This document shows positions 1 through 4,893 of a stretch of DNA of 20,181 bases, piece after piece (the first letter of the stretch is position 1; every line of letters begins with the position of its first letter). The translations under genes and the position numbers were made by a program. The DNA comes from a virus. A model generated the notes under the pieces. It saw nothing but the letters and a program-made list of their open reading frames with translations, made no database searches and had not been told where the DNA came from. Location: positions 1-20,181 of IMG/VR virus record IMGVR_UViG_3300043465_000218. One strand, given 5' to 3'.

Positions 1-47
1 GCGCAGGCGGTGAGTACGGCGGCACATAGTACCGCTGCGATCCTCAC
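1..47 (-). CDS. Start of a probable small lipoprotein (partial, cut by window edge)
   Basis: Only the first 15 codons are in the window. The GTG start overlaps the stop of the upstream gene in a GTGA overlap, and an AAGG-type ribosome binding site lies a few bases upstream. The visible peptide is MRIAAVLCAAVLTAC. It has a short basic n-region, a hydrophobic core and an LTAC lipobox, the pattern cleaved by signal peptidase II with lipidation of the Cys. Small lipoproteins of this kind are frequent in phages, sometimes linked to superinfection exclusion, but nothing here shows a function. The call rests on 15 residues plus the operon-like overlap, so it could be fortuitous. Confidence 0.45.
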   Translation of the reverse strand, partial: MRIAAVLCAAVLTAC

Positions 48-256
48 GCGCCTGCCTTGTCGTGGCTGGTGTGATTGTTGTTGTTCATGATGGTTTCCTT
101 TGTTCGACTAGATGGGTGGCGCATGATCGCGCATTGGTGCGTGGGGTGCAGGTAGTTCTGCACGGTGAGAAATGTGATACCGCAGGCGACGCAGCGCACG
201 GGGCGAGGTTTGCCCGTTTTCGGGTTGAGACCATCTGAACAGTTCGTGATGCTCAT
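44..256 (-). CDS. Small Cys/His-rich protein, possible zinc finger
   Basis: A 70-residue protein of unknown function. The ATG at 256 follows the stop of the upstream gene by six bases, with GAGG as a possible ribosome binding site. Residues 22-42 contain C-x2-C, then H37, H40 and C42 (CVACG followed by HPTHQC), a plausible zinc-binding knuckle. The region before it is basic (KTGKPRPVR). The tail from residue 57 is Asn/His-rich and low in complexity. It begins at an internal Met with its own good ribosome binding site, so a 14-residue peptide might also be made. Small zinc-finger-like proteins are common in early or accessory phage operons, where some bind host transcription or nuclease proteins. 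No specific role can be assigned. Confidence 0.6.
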   Translation of the reverse strand: MSITNCSDGLNPKTGKPRPVRCVACGITFLTVQNYLHPTHQCAIMRHPSSRTKETIMNNNNHTSHDKAGA

Positions 257-262
257 GTCAAG

Positions 263-460
263 TCACCCTCGCCCTGCCCTGTACTCACGCACATACTGCG
301 CCCATACCGACGCACACGGGGCGCAGGGTGGTTCGTGGTGTCTCCGGTGGCGTGCGTACGCGGCGAGGGTGCCACATGGTCGGGTGACGGGTCTGCCTGG
401 TTTGCCTGTGTTTGCACCGTGACGTGCACGCCACGCCCGTTGATATTCGGCGCTGCTCAT
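263..460 (-). CDS. Small basic Cys/His protein of unknown function
   Basis: A 65-residue, strongly basic protein. Its ATG at 460 overlaps the methyltransferase stop by four bases (ATGA), which fixes the start and suggests coupled translation. The N-terminus is rich in Arg and aromatic residues (EYQRAWRARHG). The centre holds C29, a His cluster (H38, H41, H42) and a C46-x2-C49 pair, a possible C-H-C-C metal site. I recognise the pattern of a CGT-AY-RH stretch followed by PC-PC from hypothetical proteins of actinobacteriophages, but no function is known to me. Being directly downstream of the DNA methyltransferase, it may share its expression; no functional link is shown. Confidence 0.65.
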   Translation of the reverse strand: MSSAEYQRAWRARHGANTGKPGRPVTRPCGTLAAYARHRRHHEPPCAPCASVWAQYVREYRAGRG

Positions 461-1359
461 TGTGTTTCACCTATTTTCACGATTACTTCATTAAACATTG
501 GCTGGCTCGATTCAATCCTGTTGCGTGCTATTTCTGCATATTCCGCGTTTAGTTCTGTACCGATGAAGTTCCTGCCGTGTTTTAGTGCCACGACTCCGAC
601 TGTGCCCGAACCTGTAAACGGATCTAGCACTAGGTCATCTGGTCTGCTGGATGCCGACACACAGGGTTCTACGAGTGCTTCGGGCATGACAGCGAAGTGT
701 GCGCCTCTGAATGGTTTGGTGTTGATTGTCCACACGCTGCGCTTGTTGCGCAGACCATCTTGCCGTGTGAGGTTGCTTGTGACGCCTTTGCCGTGCACGA
801 CTCGTTGTGTACCGTTGCGTGTCTCGTGTCCGACGATGACGTTGCCTGCTGTTGCACCAGCGGCTTTTCGTTCGGCCCATGTCGCACCAGGTTTTGTCGT
901 TGCTGGTTCTGCTATTGCTAAGTCGTCAAAGTAGTAGCGATTGGATTTTGCGAGTAGGAACAGATACTCGTGAGATTTTGTGCATCTGTCTTTGACTGAT
1001 TCGGGCATCGGGTTCGGTTTAGACCAAATGATATCCTGTCGCAATATCCACCCGTCTGCCTGTAGAGCAAATGCCACACGCCACGGTATACCTGCCATTT
1101 GTTTACCTGGCAGAGAAGTGTCGCCGAGGTTGAGCCATAGCACACCATCATCACGCAACACCCGCCATACTTCACGGAACACCTCAACCATCTCAGAGAC
1201 ATACTCGTCAGGGGTCTGTTCCAAACCGATCTGGCCATCGTGACCATAATCCCTGAGTCCCCAATACGGTGGGGAAGTCACGCAACATTGAACCGTTCGG
1301 TCGGGTATCTCTGCGAGCCGTTTCCGGACATCGCCCACGAGAATTGTCGCGTTGCTCAT
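457..1359 (-). CDS. Beta-class site-specific DNA methyltransferase (N4-cytosine or N6-adenine)
   Basis: A 300-residue SAM-dependent DNA methyltransferase. The catalytic motif IV is at residues 28-34 (TSPPYWG) and comes before the SAM-binding motif I at 246-253 (DPFTGSGT), the order of beta-class enzymes. The region between (about 150-210) holds the likely target recognition part. SPPY is most often seen in N4-cytosine enzymes but also occurs in adenine enzymes, so the base methylated is not certain. The open frame extends further upstream. I chose ATG 1359 because an AAAGGA ribosome binding site precedes it, it overlaps the previous stop (ATGA), and homologous-looking sequence starts there. 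No restriction endonuclease is adjacent. A solitary phage methyltransferase usually protects phage DNA from host restriction. Confidence 0.93.
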   Translation of the reverse strand: MSNATILVGDVRKRLAEIPDRTVQCCVTSPPYWGLRDYGHDGQIGLEQTPDEYVSEMVEVFREVWRVLRDDGVLWLNLGDTSLPGKQMAGIPWRVAFALQADGWILRQDIIWSKPNPMPESVKDRCTKSHEYLFLLAKSNRYYFDDLAIAEPATTKPGATWAERKAAGATAGNVIVGHETRNGTQRVVHGKGVTSNLTRQDGLRNKRSVWTINTKPFRGAHFAVMPEALVEPCVSASSRPDDLVLDPFTGSGTVGVVALKHGRNFIGTELNAEYAEIARNRIESSQPMFNEVIVKIGETQ

Positions 1360-1541
1360 TTGTGGTTCCTTTCGTGGTGTTCGGCGTAGGCGGTCAGTGC
1401 GCCAACGGCGCTGAGTATGGCAACCCAAATCCAGAACGCACCGAACGTGGTGCCGATGTAGTCGAGCAGTGACAGGGTGGCGTATAGGGCGACGAATAGG
1501 GCGACAGCCCTGACTGCGTAGCGGATGGCGGTTTTCATCAT
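1356..1541 (-). CDS. Small two-pass membrane protein, unknown function
   Basis: A 61-residue hydrophobic protein. Two membrane segments are visible at about residues 12-28 (VALFVALYATLSLLDYI) and 33-51 (TFGAFWIWVAILSAVGALTAY), followed by a short His/Glu/Arg tail. The start at 1541 overlaps the stop of the Mom-like gene (ATGA), and the stop overlaps the methyltransferase start, so it sits in a tightly coupled three-gene set. The longer frame starting at 1607 would lie inside the Mom-like gene and lacks support. It could be a membrane exclusion protein or an inner-membrane helper. It is too far from the endolysin to call a holin. Confidence 0.6.
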   Translation of the reverse strand: MMKTAIRYAVRAVALFVALYATLSLLDYIGTTFGAFWIWVAILSAVGALTAYAEHHERNHK

Positions 1542-2068
1542 AGTTCGTATTCCCATCTGATTTTTGGGCTGGTGGTTTGTGCAACTGATCTTTTTCGATT
1601 GTTCCAATCATTCAGATCTGACTTACAAACCGAGGTCCAGTTTGCTGCCTTGTAAATTGTGCCCTGGTGAACATCTGTATCTTGATATGAAATCAATCTG
1701 ATGACATTGGGAAACCGTTTTTTTATATCCTTAGTCATTTTTGAGATCATCCATGTTGCAGTATTTTTTGGCGCACTTCCGTTGATTGCCATGCGTCTGA
1801 GTTCTAGAAGTTTTTTGCCATCTTTTAGACGGTTGCCGGCAATAGGGGATGACCAAATGGCAACGGCATATGCAATGGTTTGATATCTTGCGACATAGCA
1901 GACGTAGTGGGTGTTTCTTGTGACATTAGAAGGATCAATCAATGGGACTCGTGAGTGCCATTTGAAATTCAAACTGCACGCGCTGTGAGCCGAAATTGTT
2001 TCAAGGTCAAATAATTTGGGACTAGAAACTTTTGGTGCTTCATCAAATTGAAAAAGGGTTTCTGTCAT
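1538..2068 (-). CDS. Mom-like GNAT-fold protein, candidate DNA hypermodification enzyme
   Basis: A 176-residue protein. The second half carries the signature I associate with the phage Mu Mom family and its phage relatives: a WSSP stretch (72-75), LELRR (88-92), APKNTA (99-104), then YQDTDVHQGTIYKAANW (128-144). Mom has an acetyltransferase-like (GNAT) fold and modifies adenine in Mu DNA to a carbamoylmethyl form that resists restriction enzymes. Whether this protein makes the same base is not shown. The start at 2068 overlaps the upstream stop (ATGA). Base composition is unlike the neighbours: 18 of 60 bases are G or C in 1681-1740 against 35 of 60 in 3661-3720 by hand count, which suggests recent transfer. 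It is encoded two genes upstream of a DNA methyltransferase. Confidence 0.75.
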   Translation of the reverse strand: MTETLFQFDEAPKVSSPKLFDLETISAHSACSLNFKWHSRVPLIDPSNVTRNTHYVCYVARYQTIAYAVAIWSSPIAGNRLKDGKKLLELRRMAINGSAPKNTATWMISKMTKDIKKRFPNVIRLISYQDTDVHQGTIYKAANWTSVCKSDLNDWNNRKRSVAQTTSPKIRWEYEL

Positions 2069-2241
2069 TTCGTTTCAATCTCTACTGTTGTGATGACAGT
2101 GATACCGCCGATGTTGCGCACATATTCGATCACAGGGTTTTCGTCTGATATTGATTTGGCGATAGCGCGTGCGTCGTTGATGGTGGGGCATTTGATGCCG
2201 AGTTGACCGCCCATCGTTTTGATTCTCCAATACGGTTTCAT
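2065..2241 (-). CDS. Small hypothetical protein (58 aa)
   Basis: Translating the minus strand gives 58 residues beginning MKPYWRIKTMGGQLGIKCPT and ending TTVEIETK. The ATG at 2241 is preceded by AGGAGG at a spacing of seven bases, one of the best ribosome binding sites in the window. The stop overlaps the Mom-like start in ATGA. I do not recognise a family. The sequence alternates short strand-like and helix-like parts (WRIKT, INDARAIAKSIS, VIEYVRN, GGITVITTVEIE), suggesting a compact alpha/beta fold. Because its stop is coupled to the Mom-like gene, it may control or assist Mom-like expression. In phage Mu, Mom also follows an overlapping small gene, com, but there is no Com-like zinc finger here. 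Confidence 0.75.
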   Translation of the reverse strand: MKPYWRIKTMGGQLGIKCPTINDARAIAKSISDENPVIEYVRNIGGITVITTVEIETK

Positions 2242-2265
2242 TTTCTTTCCTCCTGTTGGGTTGGT

Positions 2266-2436
2266 TCAGATTGCTGAGATGATTTTGTTTGCTTTGAATG
2301 CCATCGCAAGTGTGACGCCATAGTTGGTGCGAATCCATTGGATGCGCTGTTCGGCGTCGGTGTAACGCTCAACCAAATTGGCGGGCAGTAGTGCGACGAG
2401 TTCGGCGATGTCATTGTTGGTGTTCTGTGTGTTCAT
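2266..2436 (-). CDS. Small hypothetical protein (56 aa)
   Basis: A 56-residue protein from MNTQNTNNDIAELVALLPAN to KIISAI. It is mostly helical, with a Trp-containing segment (EQRIQWIRTNYG) and a C-terminal Ala/Lys helix. I chose ATG 2436, which has AAAAGGA about ten bases upstream. An alternative GTG at 2493 overlaps the previous stop (GTGA) with GAAGGA upstream; it would add 19 residues rich in Asn and Pro, encoded by the tandem TTGGG repeat tract. Both starts may be used. No family is recognised. It lies within the leftward operon that leads to the Mom-like and methyltransferase genes. Confidence 0.6.
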   Translation of the reverse strand: MNTQNTNNDIAELVALLPANLVERYTDAEQRIQWIRTNYGVTLAMAFKANKIISAI

Positions 2437-2457
2437 TTTGGTTGGGTCCTTTTCTGT

Positions 2458-2485
2458 TGGGTTGGGTTGGGTTGGGTTGTTGGGG
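2458..2485 (+). repeat. Telomere-like (TTGGG)n tract with G-quadruplex potential
   Basis: On the plus strand four GGG runs at 2459-2461, 2464-2466, 2469-2471 and 2474-2476 are separated by TT, and a GGGG follows at 2482-2485. This meets the simple G-quadruplex rule with two-base loops. The plus strand is the template for the leftward operon, so the transcript carries the C-rich complement. The tract lies between the two candidate starts of the 56-residue protein. Confidence 0.7.
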
Positions 2486-2489
2486 TTGT

Positions 2490-2801
2490 TCACGGTTGCG
2501 CCGATCCTTCAAAACCATTTGGGCACGCTTTGCGGATTGCATTGGCACACGCTCTCGCTGCACTTCTAAAGCCGAAATCCTGACTGCAATCGCCGTTGTC
2601 GGTGTAGAAATCCGCATCGGACAGGAGATCGTTGTATCCGTACAGATTCAATTCAACGACATAATGAGATTTTGTTTTATGCACGATGCGACTACCTTCT
2701 CCGCAGTCACGCTCTAGATGGTCCCCGTAGAACTTTTTCGGAATCTGGATCGTGACGATCAGATCGTTGGGCTGGATGCTGTTGTTCTGTGTTGTTGTCA
2801 T
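2490..2801 (-). CDS. Hypothetical protein, first gene after the leftward promoter
   Basis: A 103-residue acidic/aromatic protein with MTTTQNNSIQPNDLIVTIQI at its start. The central part (KKFYGDHLERDCGEG, then SHYVVELNLYGYNDLLSDADFY) looks like a conserved soluble fold that I have seen in hypothetical phage proteins. C31, C71, C84 and C92 are present but not arranged as an obvious metal site. I chose ATG 2801 rather than the upstream in-frame start at 2840, because a promoter with TTGACA and TATACT boxes ends only six bases before this ATG, so the upstream start would lie inside the promoter. The message would be leaderless or nearly so. The stop overlaps a GTG start of the next gene. Confidence 0.7.
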   Translation of the reverse strand: MTTTQNNSIQPNDLIVTIQIPKKFYGDHLERDCGEGSRIVHKTKSHYVVELNLYGYNDLLSDADFYTDNGDCSQDFGFRSAARACANAIRKACPNGFEGSAQP

Positions 2802-2807
2802 ACCTTG

Positions 2808-2837
2808 AGTATAAGCACTATCCCGTAGAGATGTCAA
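2808..2837 (-). promoter_or_regulatory. Sigma70-like promoter, probably giving a leaderless mRNA
   Basis: On the minus strand a perfect -35 box TTGACA (2837-2832) and -10 box TATACT (2813-2808, five of six to consensus) are 18 bases apart. The ATG of the first gene is at 2801, where transcription would be expected to begin, so the start codon would be at or near the 5' end. Leaderless messages are common in actinobacteria. It would drive the leftward accessory operon. Confidence 0.65.
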
Positions 2838-2866
2838 CATCTATTGAAAAGAAATCCGAAAGATGT
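2829..2866. promoter_or_regulatory. Possible operator: three AGATGT half-sites around the -35 box
   Basis: AGATGT at 2829-2834 and its inverse ACATCT at 2837-2842 form an inverted repeat with a two-base centre that covers the -35 box. A third AGATGT lies at 2861-2866, extended to AGATGTCTCTA, whose TCTCTA mirrors TAGAGA at 2826-2831. The arrangement looks like a repressor or activator site, but no regulator gene is visible. Confidence 0.35.
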
Positions 2867-2904
2867 CTCTAAGCAGGAACTATGTCAGCCCCTGAAACGT
2901 CAAA

Positions 2905-2938
2905 CGCCCCGCACCGAGGAGGGAAACGGTGCGAGGCG
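2905..2938 (-). terminator. Strong hairpin, probable terminator of the late operon
   Basis: Arms 2905-2916 and 2927-2938 pair at 11 of 12 positions (one C/A mismatch), with a ten-base loop and one further A-T pair outside. Read on the minus strand the stem is followed only by short T runs (TTTGACGTTTC), so it is a weak intrinsic terminator by the T-tract rule. Its position after the last gene of the long operon and before the next promoter supports a terminator or insulator role. Confidence 0.5.
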
Positions 2939-2943
2939 TGACG

Positions 2944-2966
2944 GTGCGCGGGCAGCAGACGCGCAC
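2944..2966 (-). terminator. Second hairpin in the same intergenic region
   Basis: A perfect seven-base inverted repeat, GTGCGCG (2944-2950) and CGCGCAC (2960-2966), with a nine-base loop. It lies between the stop at 2996 and the stronger hairpin at 2905-2938. With that hairpin it forms a tandem stem-loop region, which could stop transcription or protect the 3' end of the late mRNA. Confidence 0.35.
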
Positions 2967-2995
2967 ACTATGGCAACATCCCCTGCACCAGGATG

Positions 2996-3274
2996 TCACT
3001 CGACTTCAGGTTCAACAGGTAACAAACCGTTAACACTCAGACGGTGCACCCGACGAACCATCCCCAACGGAATCGCAACGATATGGTCAAGCATGTCGTC
3101 GCGTTCAATTATGGACTGCGCCAACACTAGGTGCCCTGGTTTACTGTGTGGAAGTAACACACCGACCGACCGCACCACACACGGTTCATCATCAATGTCG
3201 TCAACACTTGACCAGGTGTCAGAAACTGCGTGAGCGTCATGCCACACCACCTCTACCAACATGTAGTCACTCAC
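2996..3274 (-). CDS. Hypothetical protein downstream of phosphoesterase (92 aa)
   Basis: A 92-residue protein. I chose the GTG at 3274, which overlaps the phosphoesterase stop by eight bases (GTGAGTGA) and has GGAAGG about nine bases upstream; an ATG at 3262 is the alternative. The longer frame starting at 3394 is inside the phosphoesterase gene. The sequence has a WHDAHAVSDTW segment, an acidic DDIDDEP stretch, then a strand-rich part (CVVRSVGVLLPHSKPGHLVL, then HIVAIPLGMVRRVHRL). I recognise this layout from small proteins of actinobacteriophages that accompany replication or accessory genes, but their function is unknown. It is the last gene of the late-operon run before the hairpins. Confidence 0.65.
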   Translation of the reverse strand: MSDYMLVEVVWHDAHAVSDTWSSVDDIDDEPCVVRSVGVLLPHSKPGHLVLAQSIIERDDMLDHIVAIPLGMVRRVHRLSVNGLLPVEPEVE

Positions 3275-4427
3275 CGCCGTACACCTTCCCACGCCAAAAC
3301 GCTTGACCATCAAATATTGGCACCTGCTCATATGTGAACCGATGCGTCTCCGAGTTGTACGGGATGACCGCCAAACCTTGCTGCCAATCCTCATGACGCG
3401 TCAACGGTCGCCCATCCAAATCGGTACCGCCACGAGTTGACGGCACCACACCATCAATGCGAGCCAAACAACCAGGCGACGCCGCCATCACCGTTGACGG
3501 ACCATCAAAATCCTCACGGGTCCGATACGCGGTCTCTATGCGGTGAATATGCCCGTAGATCACACTCACTTTTTCGGTGGCAAGATACTTGTGGGCGGTG
3601 CTACCACCGGAGGCGACACGGTCGCCGTGGATGACTCGCAGTTTGGGTGTGATCCACACGCATCCCGTCGGGTATCCGCTGAGATACTCGATGCTGTAGT
3701 CGTCAAGGCGGCACAGGAACGGCACTGACATGACGGGCCAGGCGTCAGGGATGTTGCCTCGACGCAACCCGAACGCTGCACCAGCGTTGTCGATGAGGTA
3801 GCGGGGGAGGCGTTCCTCATGGTTTCCTGCGATCCACACGATGCGTGCGTCGGGTGCGGCATGGCGCACTTCGGCGCAGAGTATGGCGGCACGGTCAATG
3901 GTCGCCTGTGTCGTGTTCTGGTACGGCGCAGTGAGCCTATATTTTGACATTTCGGGGAGGTCAAGGTTGTCGCCGACGAGCACCACGAGGTCAGGTTTCG
4001 CCGCCGCTGTCACCGCGAGCGCAGCCGCCAACGCTGACTCGTCATGTGTGGGCACTAGAACGCCGTCTGCGCCTTTGTAATAGCCGATCTGCATGTCGGG
4101 GAGTACGACACAAACAGAACCGCTAGCGGGCGCCTGCGCCGTTTTGCGGGGAGGCAGTTTCACTAATGGACCAGGTTGCACCACAGGCCATTGGGGACCG
4201 TCAGCCCAATGAGGCGACAACTGCACCGCCGTCAAATCGTGAACCGTCGGCTCACCAGTCTCCGGATCTTTCGTCACCTGCTGATACAACGAGACACGAC
4301 GAACCGAACCAACCTCATCAACATCAATACCGTTGCGTTCCAACAGTTCAGCGATGCGCCCTAATGCTGCACGTTTCGCGCCCGACGGTTCGGCGGCGCG
4401 TGCGATGTCGTCACTCAGCGCGCCCAC
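3267..4427 (-). CDS. Calcineurin-like metallophosphoesterase with N-terminal helical domain
   Basis: A 386-residue protein with the full metallophosphoesterase motif set: DMQ (111-113), GDNLD (152-156), GNHEE (201-205), HGD (267-269) and GHIH (292-295). Motif I has Gln where DxH is usual, a variation seen in this superfamily. Residues 1-100 form a separate helical/linker region (about 5-45 includes ERNGIDVDEVG and VRRVSLYQQVTKD) that I have seen fused to phosphoesterases in actinobacteriophages. I chose GTG 4427: GAGGGGAG lies seven bases upstream, and it overlaps the HTH gene by 17 bases. The upstream extension in the same frame overlaps that gene and looks non-coding. The likely reaction is phosphodiester or phosphomonoester hydrolysis with two metals; the substrate (nucleic acid, cyclic nucleotide or protein) is unknown. 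Confidence 0.85.
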   Translation of the reverse strand: MGALSDDIARAAEPSGAKRAALGRIAELLERNGIDVDEVGSVRRVSLYQQVTKDPETGEPTVHDLTAVQLSPHWADGPQWPVVQPGPLVKLPPRKTAQAPASGSVCVVLPDMQIGYYKGADGVLVPTHDESALAAALAVTAAAKPDLVVLVGDNLDLPEMSKYRLTAPYQNTTQATIDRAAILCAEVRHAAPDARIVWIAGNHEERLPRYLIDNAGAAFGLRRGNIPDAWPVMSVPFLCRLDDYSIEYLSGYPTGCVWITPKLRVIHGDRVASGGSTAHKYLATEKVSVIYGHIHRIETAYRTREDFDGPSTVMAASPGCLARIDGVVPSTRGGTDLDGRPLTRHEDWQQGLAVIPYNSETHRFTYEQVPIFDGQAFWRGKVYGGE

Positions 4428-4665
4428 AACGGCACTCCCCTCTACGGTGGCGTTGCAACGCACCCTGAGACACATTAATTCCACGCTGATCCAACGCACG
4501 CCAGATCGCCGATGTTGGCACCAACGGTTCAGAGAACGCCGCCAGGAGGTCGGCGTAATCATCGGGGGTGAATGTTTGCTTTAACACTTTCACGGTGCAT
4601 GTGGGGCCGCCTAGCCCTTTTTTGTTGCCGCGTATCTCATCGAGTAGCCGTATCGGTTTGTTCAC
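4411..4665 (-). CDS. Small helix-turn-helix protein
   Basis: An 84-residue protein, starting at GTG 4665 with GAAGG upstream. Residues 38-75 read as a DNA-binding helix-turn-helix: TSAIWRALDQRGINVSQGAL followed by QRHRRGECRC. The pattern of PTSAI, a helix, a turn at RGI-VS, a recognition helix and then RHRRGEC-C is one I know from actinobacteriophage proteins often placed just before a calcineurin-like phosphoesterase, exactly as here. Cys 23, 78 and 80 may be structural. It could be a small terminase-like or regulatory protein; since TerL is at the other end of the window, I cannot decide. The 17-base overlap with the phosphoesterase implies co-translation. Confidence 0.7.
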   Translation of the reverse strand: MNKPIRLLDEIRGNKKGLGGPTCTVKVLKQTFTPDDYADLLAAFSEPLVPTSAIWRALDQRGINVSQGALQRHRRGECRCGRAE

Positions 4666-4698
4666 AGGTTGCTGCCTTCTGTTGTTGGGTCTAGTTGT

Positions 4699-4893
4699 CT
4701 AGATGCTATTGACTTCGGGTTCATCAACGGGGGCATGCCAAACACCGTTGACGAGTTGCCAACCGAACGACACGCCAGCGTTATCTGCACACGGTAGGAG
4801 TTGTGCAACACCAGCGGGCGAATACGGTGTGGAACCATCCCAAACAGAAATGTTTACGACAACGCCGTCAGCGTTCAATTCTAGATATCTCAT
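4699..4893 (-). CDS. Small tail-fibre-associated protein
   Basis: A 64-residue protein. The ATG at 4893 overlaps the stop of the collagen-like adhesin (ATGA). The sequence starts with [20 protein letters not shown] and has a [19 protein letters not shown] stretch. A motif of this kind (valid for short beta-rich proteins after tail fibre genes: an N-terminal VVVN strand, a C-DN cluster, then GW and a V-GVW strand) recurs downstream of phage tail fibre genes. Its role is not established; it may be a fibre assembly or tip protein. A TCTAG/CTAGA inverted repeat (4690-4703) spans the stop codon. Confidence 0.6.
   Translation of the reverse strand: MRYLELNADGVVVNISVWDGSTPYSPAGVAQLLPCADNAGVSFGWQLVNGVWHAPVDEPEVNSI

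Noticed and set aside
335-934. 199-codon plus-strand frame
   Set aside because: Antisense to the methyltransferase and its neighbour, no recognisable domain, and the methyltransferase frame is clearly real.
1360-1611. 84-residue N-terminal extension of the methyltransferase
   Set aside because: It overlaps the membrane protein and the Mom-like gene, is Arg/His-rich nonsense-like sequence, and the ATG at 1359 has a better ribosome binding site and overlap.
2075-2338. 87-codon minus-strand frame overlapping the 58-residue gene
   Set aside because: It is in another frame from the 58-residue gene, which has the AGGAGG site and the coupled stop; this one is His/Arg/Gln-rich with no start signal.
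2844-3233. Plus-strand frame of 129 codons from a TTG start
   Set aside because: It crosses both hairpins and is antisense to the 92-residue protein; low similarity to anything and very basic, repetitive composition.
4428-4562. 45-residue N-terminal extension of the phosphoesterase
   Set aside because: It lies inside the HTH gene, and GTG 4427 has GAGGGGAG seven bases upstream.
4690-4703. TCTAG/CTAGA inverted repeat at a gene end as an attachment or terminator site
   Set aside because: Five-base arms only, no T run; a similar TCTAGTTGTC string at 6448 is probably chance from stop-codon context.
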